Shown here one piece after another: positions 61,670-64,000 of a stretch of DNA of 64,000 nt. The number at the start of each line of letters is the position of its first letter. The stretch's first letter is position 1. Under the pieces are notes generated by a model. The model did no database searches, was not told the origin of the DNA, and saw only the letters and a program-made list of their open reading frames with translations. The position numbers and the translations under genes are program-made. This DNA is from Streptomyces sp. CB02959 (GTDB lineage: Bacteria > Actinomycetota > Actinomycetes > Streptomycetales > Streptomycetaceae), in assembly GCF_002803155.1 (NCBI RefSeq), contig NZ_NNBP01000030.1:1-64000 (forward strand). The letters are read 5' to 3'.

Positions 61670-61882
61670 TCAGAAGGCGCTATCGATCACTGCCGAGATG
61701 AAAGTCGCGGCGACGGCCTTGGACACCGCAACGACCGGGCCGCCTTGGACCTTCGAGTCACGAAAGAGGACCACCTCCCCCGCAGGCTGCGCCATCTCGA
61801 CACACGCCCCCTGAGGGAGGCTGTACGAACTCTTCCGCCAGGCGGCGCTGGTCGCCTGCGCTGCCTCTGTCAGCTTGCTCAT
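61670..61882 (-). CDS. DUF397 protein
   Basis: The protein has 70 residues from ATG 61882, six bases after GGGGG. The DUF397 signature is AAWRKSSYSLPQGACVEMAQ, then VVLFRDSKVQGGPVVAVSK. DUF397 proteins are partners of XRE/DUF5753 regulators such as the one at 59640, although here a methyltransferase gene lies in between. Confidence 0.85.
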   Translation of the reverse strand: MSKLTEAAQATSAAWRKSSYSLPQGACVEMAQPAGEVVLFRDSKVQGGPVVAVSKAVAATFISAVIDSAF

Positions 61883-62402
61883 CGAACTACCCCCTGTGGT
61901 GAACGAACTCCCCGTCGCCAAAATGCAATTGCATTTCAGCTCGTCACAGGGAGGGTCACCGGCCGAGCGGCACGCTAAGCGCATATGAGGTGAAAATGTC
62001 CGGATACGGACGGTGGCGCAGGTGCAAGTGCCCCTCGAACGACCGCTTTTTTACGCGTCGTTGGACGCTCCGCTGAGGTTGCACGCACCTGGAGGGCTGA
62101 CGTCCTCGACTGAAGCGGAAGCGCCGCCCGAGAGGCGCCGAAAATGCCATCTCACCAGGGAAAAGGCTTTCGAGGGGCGACGCGTCCCTAGCCCCTGAGG
62201 GCCTCGGTAGGAGGAGCAACTCACCCGCGCCTAAACCCTGTTCGGGGGCTTCACTTCGAAAGAAGGCCCTCAGGGCATCGACACGTTCCGTTTAACGTCA
62301 GGTGCACTCGGCTACTCGCCCGAGCGGCACCAGGACCCGGCCTACGGATCGCAACCTCAGCCGGAGTCCCTGCCGACGCACCCTCGAAGGAGAAGAACGC
62401 AA
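61883..62402. other. Intergenic region
   Basis: I see no gene, tRNA or clear hairpin in these 520 bases. GAAGGAG near the right end belongs to the following small ORF. Confidence 0.4.
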
Positions 62403-62642
62403 ATGGGCCCCTCCCCCCGTCGACGACGACGTAAACCACGGCATGCCCGACCACGCGCCTCGCCGTGGAGGCGACCGTGCACGTCCTGCCTTGAGAACAG
62501 CGTGCGAATCCTGGCCAGCCAGGCCGATGTACTGCTGCTCCAGCAGCACGAATCCTGGCTCAACAAGGTCGCAGCCCTCGCTCTCCTGGGTCTGCACCTG
62601 AAGCGACTTAGCTCCCATAGCCGGTCGCACCAACAGATGTAA
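62403..62642 (+). CDS. Small basic hypothetical protein
   Basis: The protein has 79 residues from ATG 62403 behind a good GAAGGAG. The N-terminus is very basic (PSPRRRRRKPRHARPRASPW). The C-terminal half is helical (VRILASQADVLLLQQHESWL, then NKVAALALLGLHLKRL). It is a plausible small DNA- or membrane-associated protein, but codon bias is weak. Confidence 0.4.
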   Translation: MGPSPRRRRRKPRHARPRASPWRRPCTSCLENSVRILASQADVLLLQQHESWLNKVAALALLGLHLKRLSSHSRSHQQM

Positions 62643-62707
62643 ACAGCACGCTGGGCGCCGCATGACGCGGCGCCCAGCTCACTCCTTGCCGCACGCCCGG
62701 AGTCCGC

Positions 62708-62995
62708 ATGCATCAGACACGGCACCACATCGGAGTGGTCCTGCAGCAGATCTGCTCGCAAGCACGCTTGACGGCTGTTGAGGTAGCTCACGGGATCGGA
62801 CGCGCTCCTCGCGACGTCGCCGACTTCCTGTCCGGCAAGAGGCTCCCCAGCAGAATCTTCATCTTGCATTTCGCGCAGATCAGCGGAACAGACCCGCAAC
62901 TTCTACTCAGGGTCTGGGAAGACGAACATGAACGACATCTCCGCCTGCCAGGCTGCAGAGAGAGACCTTGCACAGTTACCCGAAGCCCCCGTTAA
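62708..62995 (+). CDS. Small helix-turn-helix-like protein
   Basis: The protein has 95 residues from ATG 62708. Residues 8-70 fit a Cro/XRE-type helix-turn-helix (VLQQICSQARLTAVEVAHGI, then GRAPRDVADFLSGKRLPSRI). The tail is basic. A second short frame starting at ATG near 62927 (MNDISACQAAERDLAQLPEA) overlaps its end. A regulator role is inferred from the fold only. Confidence 0.5.
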   Translation: MHQTRHHIGVVLQQICSQARLTAVEVAHGIGRAPRDVADFLSGKRLPSRIFILHFAQISGTDPQLLLRVWEDEHERHLRLPGCRERPCTVTRSPR

Positions 62996-63043
62996 CCGTC
63001 CACGCCACCGTCGTCGCCGCAACGGTCTGCCTTCGGTTCCAGC

Positions 63044-64000
63044 ATGATCCGCCGAAAAGGACCTGACGCCGCCGACCCTGGACGAGCAATCGCCGGCCCT
63101 GGGCCAGCGCAGCGGACAACGAAGGCGTCCCAGCAAACGAGCGGGAATCACTGCAAGCACTCTTCATGTGCGGAAGACTCGGGCCGCGGGGCCGCCCGCG
63201 AAAACTGGGGAGTTACGGGTCGGGCGGCCCCACCGCACACACCGCTCCCGGACCGAGCAGGCGCCGAGTACGAGGCGACCACCTTTCCCACACCCAGGTT
63301 CCCGACTTTCGCCCCCAGGCCCGCTCTCAGCCGTCGGCCACCCAACGCCAAAGCTGTCGTCCCCCGCGATACAACGATCACGATGACGGCGGAGAAAGGG
63401 AAGGGCGAGAAGGACTTCAAGCCGACCATCCCCATCCAGGAAAACTCCGCACAGAAGGAGGTCGCGCTGAAGAAGCAGTTCAACAACAACCCCGAGACGA
63501 CCGGCTGTCCAACGGTTCGACGCGAACAGCCCCGTCGGGTACACCCTGCCGGCCACAGGCGCGGATTCAGCGCGACTCTGATTGGACTGACACTCCATCA
63601 CCAAAGTCAGCATTGGGTCAGCATGCAACCGGCCAGAGGCGGTGACAGGTGGCAACACATGCACATGCCTAAAATCCACGCTGCACTGCCCCTGAGCTGC
63701 GAAGATGCTGGTCAACTCGCCGCATCCAACACACCCCGCCGAGCCCGGTGCCTATGGAAGCCGAAGAGGCACGGCAAGGCATCGTTGCAGGTCAGAGGGC
63801 ATTTCCAGGTCAGCAAGTCAGCACAAAGTCAGCATCGGCGGCGTTACGCCGGGAAACAGGCCGACTCCCGGGGGTCATGCGGCGCGCCGTGGTCCAGACC
63901 TCCGCAGCGTCCGGGGTCGAGATCCGATGCCAGTTGTCGCACCACACAGTACAATTTCCCCGCCATTGCGAAAAGCATCCAGACTTCCCGGAGTTGGACC
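63044..64000 (+). CDS. Open frame running out of the window, possibly decayed
   Basis: From ATG 63044 the frame has no stop to the window end. Only about 63180-63520 looks coding (AKAVVPRDTTITITMTAEKG, then EKDFKPTIPIQENSAQKEVA, LKKQFNNNPETTG). The remainder has no codon bias and crosses the GTCAGCA repeats. It may be a truncated gene, an accidental frame, or a gene cut by an integration event. No family is recognised. Confidence 0.25.
   Translation, partial: MIRRKGPDAADPGRAIAGPGPAQRTTKASQQTSGNHCKHSSCAEDSGRGAARENWGVTGRAAPPHTPLPDRAGAEYEATTFPTPRFPTFAPRPALSRRPPNAKAVVPRDTTITMTAEKGKGEKDFKPTIPIQENSAQKEVALKKQFNNNPETTGCPTVRREQPRRVHPAGHRRGFSATLIGLTLHHQSQHWVSMQPARGGDRWQHMHMPKIHAALPLSCEDAGQLAASNTPRRARCLWKPKRHGKASLQVRGHFQVSKSAQSQHRRRYAGKQADSRGSCGAPWSRPPQRPGSRSDASCRTTQYNFPAIAKSIQTSRSWT
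63606..63834 (+). repeat. Five GTCAGCA direct repeats
   Basis: GTCAGCA occurs at 63606, 63617, 63809, 63817 and 63828, in two groups with 8-11 base spacing. AAAGTCAGCAT is repeated exactly at 63603 and 63825. Helically spaced short direct repeats at the edge of a mobile region are typical of integrase arm sites or of replication-initiator sites. No integrase gene is in the window. Confidence 0.45.

Noticed and set aside
1..64000. tRNA or rRNA genes
   Set aside because: I looked for tRNA-like T-loop and acceptor patterns near the region borders and found none I could support.

Overview
The window is GC-rich, about 70 percent by eye, with the codon use, GTG/TTG starts and gene families (DUF317, DUF6112, DUF6238, DUF6087, DUF397, SCO6880-like) of a Streptomyces or a close relative. 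Almost all of it is accessory DNA.

Layout. (1) 215-7129: a translationally coupled Tn7-like transposition operon, tnsA-tnsB-tnsC-tniQ. The TniQ/TnsD protein is unusually long and carries two extra DNA-binding regions. Candidate transposase-binding motifs lie at 21-54 and, overlapping the 3' end of tniQ, at 7041-7125. (2) 7276-13321: the core of an actinomycete conjugation apparatus (DUF6112 membrane peptide, VirB8-like, VirB6/TrbL-like, SCO6880/PrgI-like, DUF6238 and VirB4-like ATPase proteins), completed by a VirD4/TraG coupling protein at 31845-33647. (3) 13332-44160: a long, tightly packed run of plus-strand accessory genes of the same element, built by repeated gene duplication. It holds seven DUF317 genes, six genes sharing a small 'GF...Y.L' domain, three genes with a C-terminal winged helix, a relaxase-like protein that has lost its catalytic residues, a PAPS-reductase-like protein, a DNA cytosine methyltransferase and a tandem DnaB N-domain protein. 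Several of these genes seem to start at CTG, ATC, ATT or ACG, because no ordinary start codon lies behind the ribosome binding site. (4) 44344-58292: a defence island with a DUF5655/NucS-like nuclease, a CRISPR array of about 58 repeats and a complete type I-C cas operon (cas3-cas5-cas8c-cas7-cas4-cas1-cas2, all minus strand, reading toward the array). (5) 58293-64000: remnants (a serine recombinase broken by a frameshift), an XRE/DUF5753 regulator with a SAM methyltransferase and a DUF397 protein, then poorly coding DNA with GTCAGCA direct repeats.

How it works together. The conjugation and accessory genes look like the body of an integrative conjugative element or plasmid. The Tn7-like operon sits at its left edge. 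The CRISPR-Cas system has its own Cas3 nuclease, Cas1-2-4 and a long array, so it reads as an active defence system and not as a CRISPR-guided transposon.

The most interesting site is the roughly 690-base gap between cas3 and cas5. It holds one degenerate CRISPR repeat in array orientation (55788-55821), followed on the minus strand by a guide-like segment and a hairpin. The first ten bases of that guide match a site 200 bases away with one mismatch, at position 6. That site is preceded by TTC, the usual type I-C PAM. It overlaps the start codon of a 45-residue, single-helix hydrophobic peptide ORF. This is the architecture of a CreTA/CreR-type module (crRNA-like RNA directing Cascade to repress a toxin or cas promoter). 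I infer it from sequence only.
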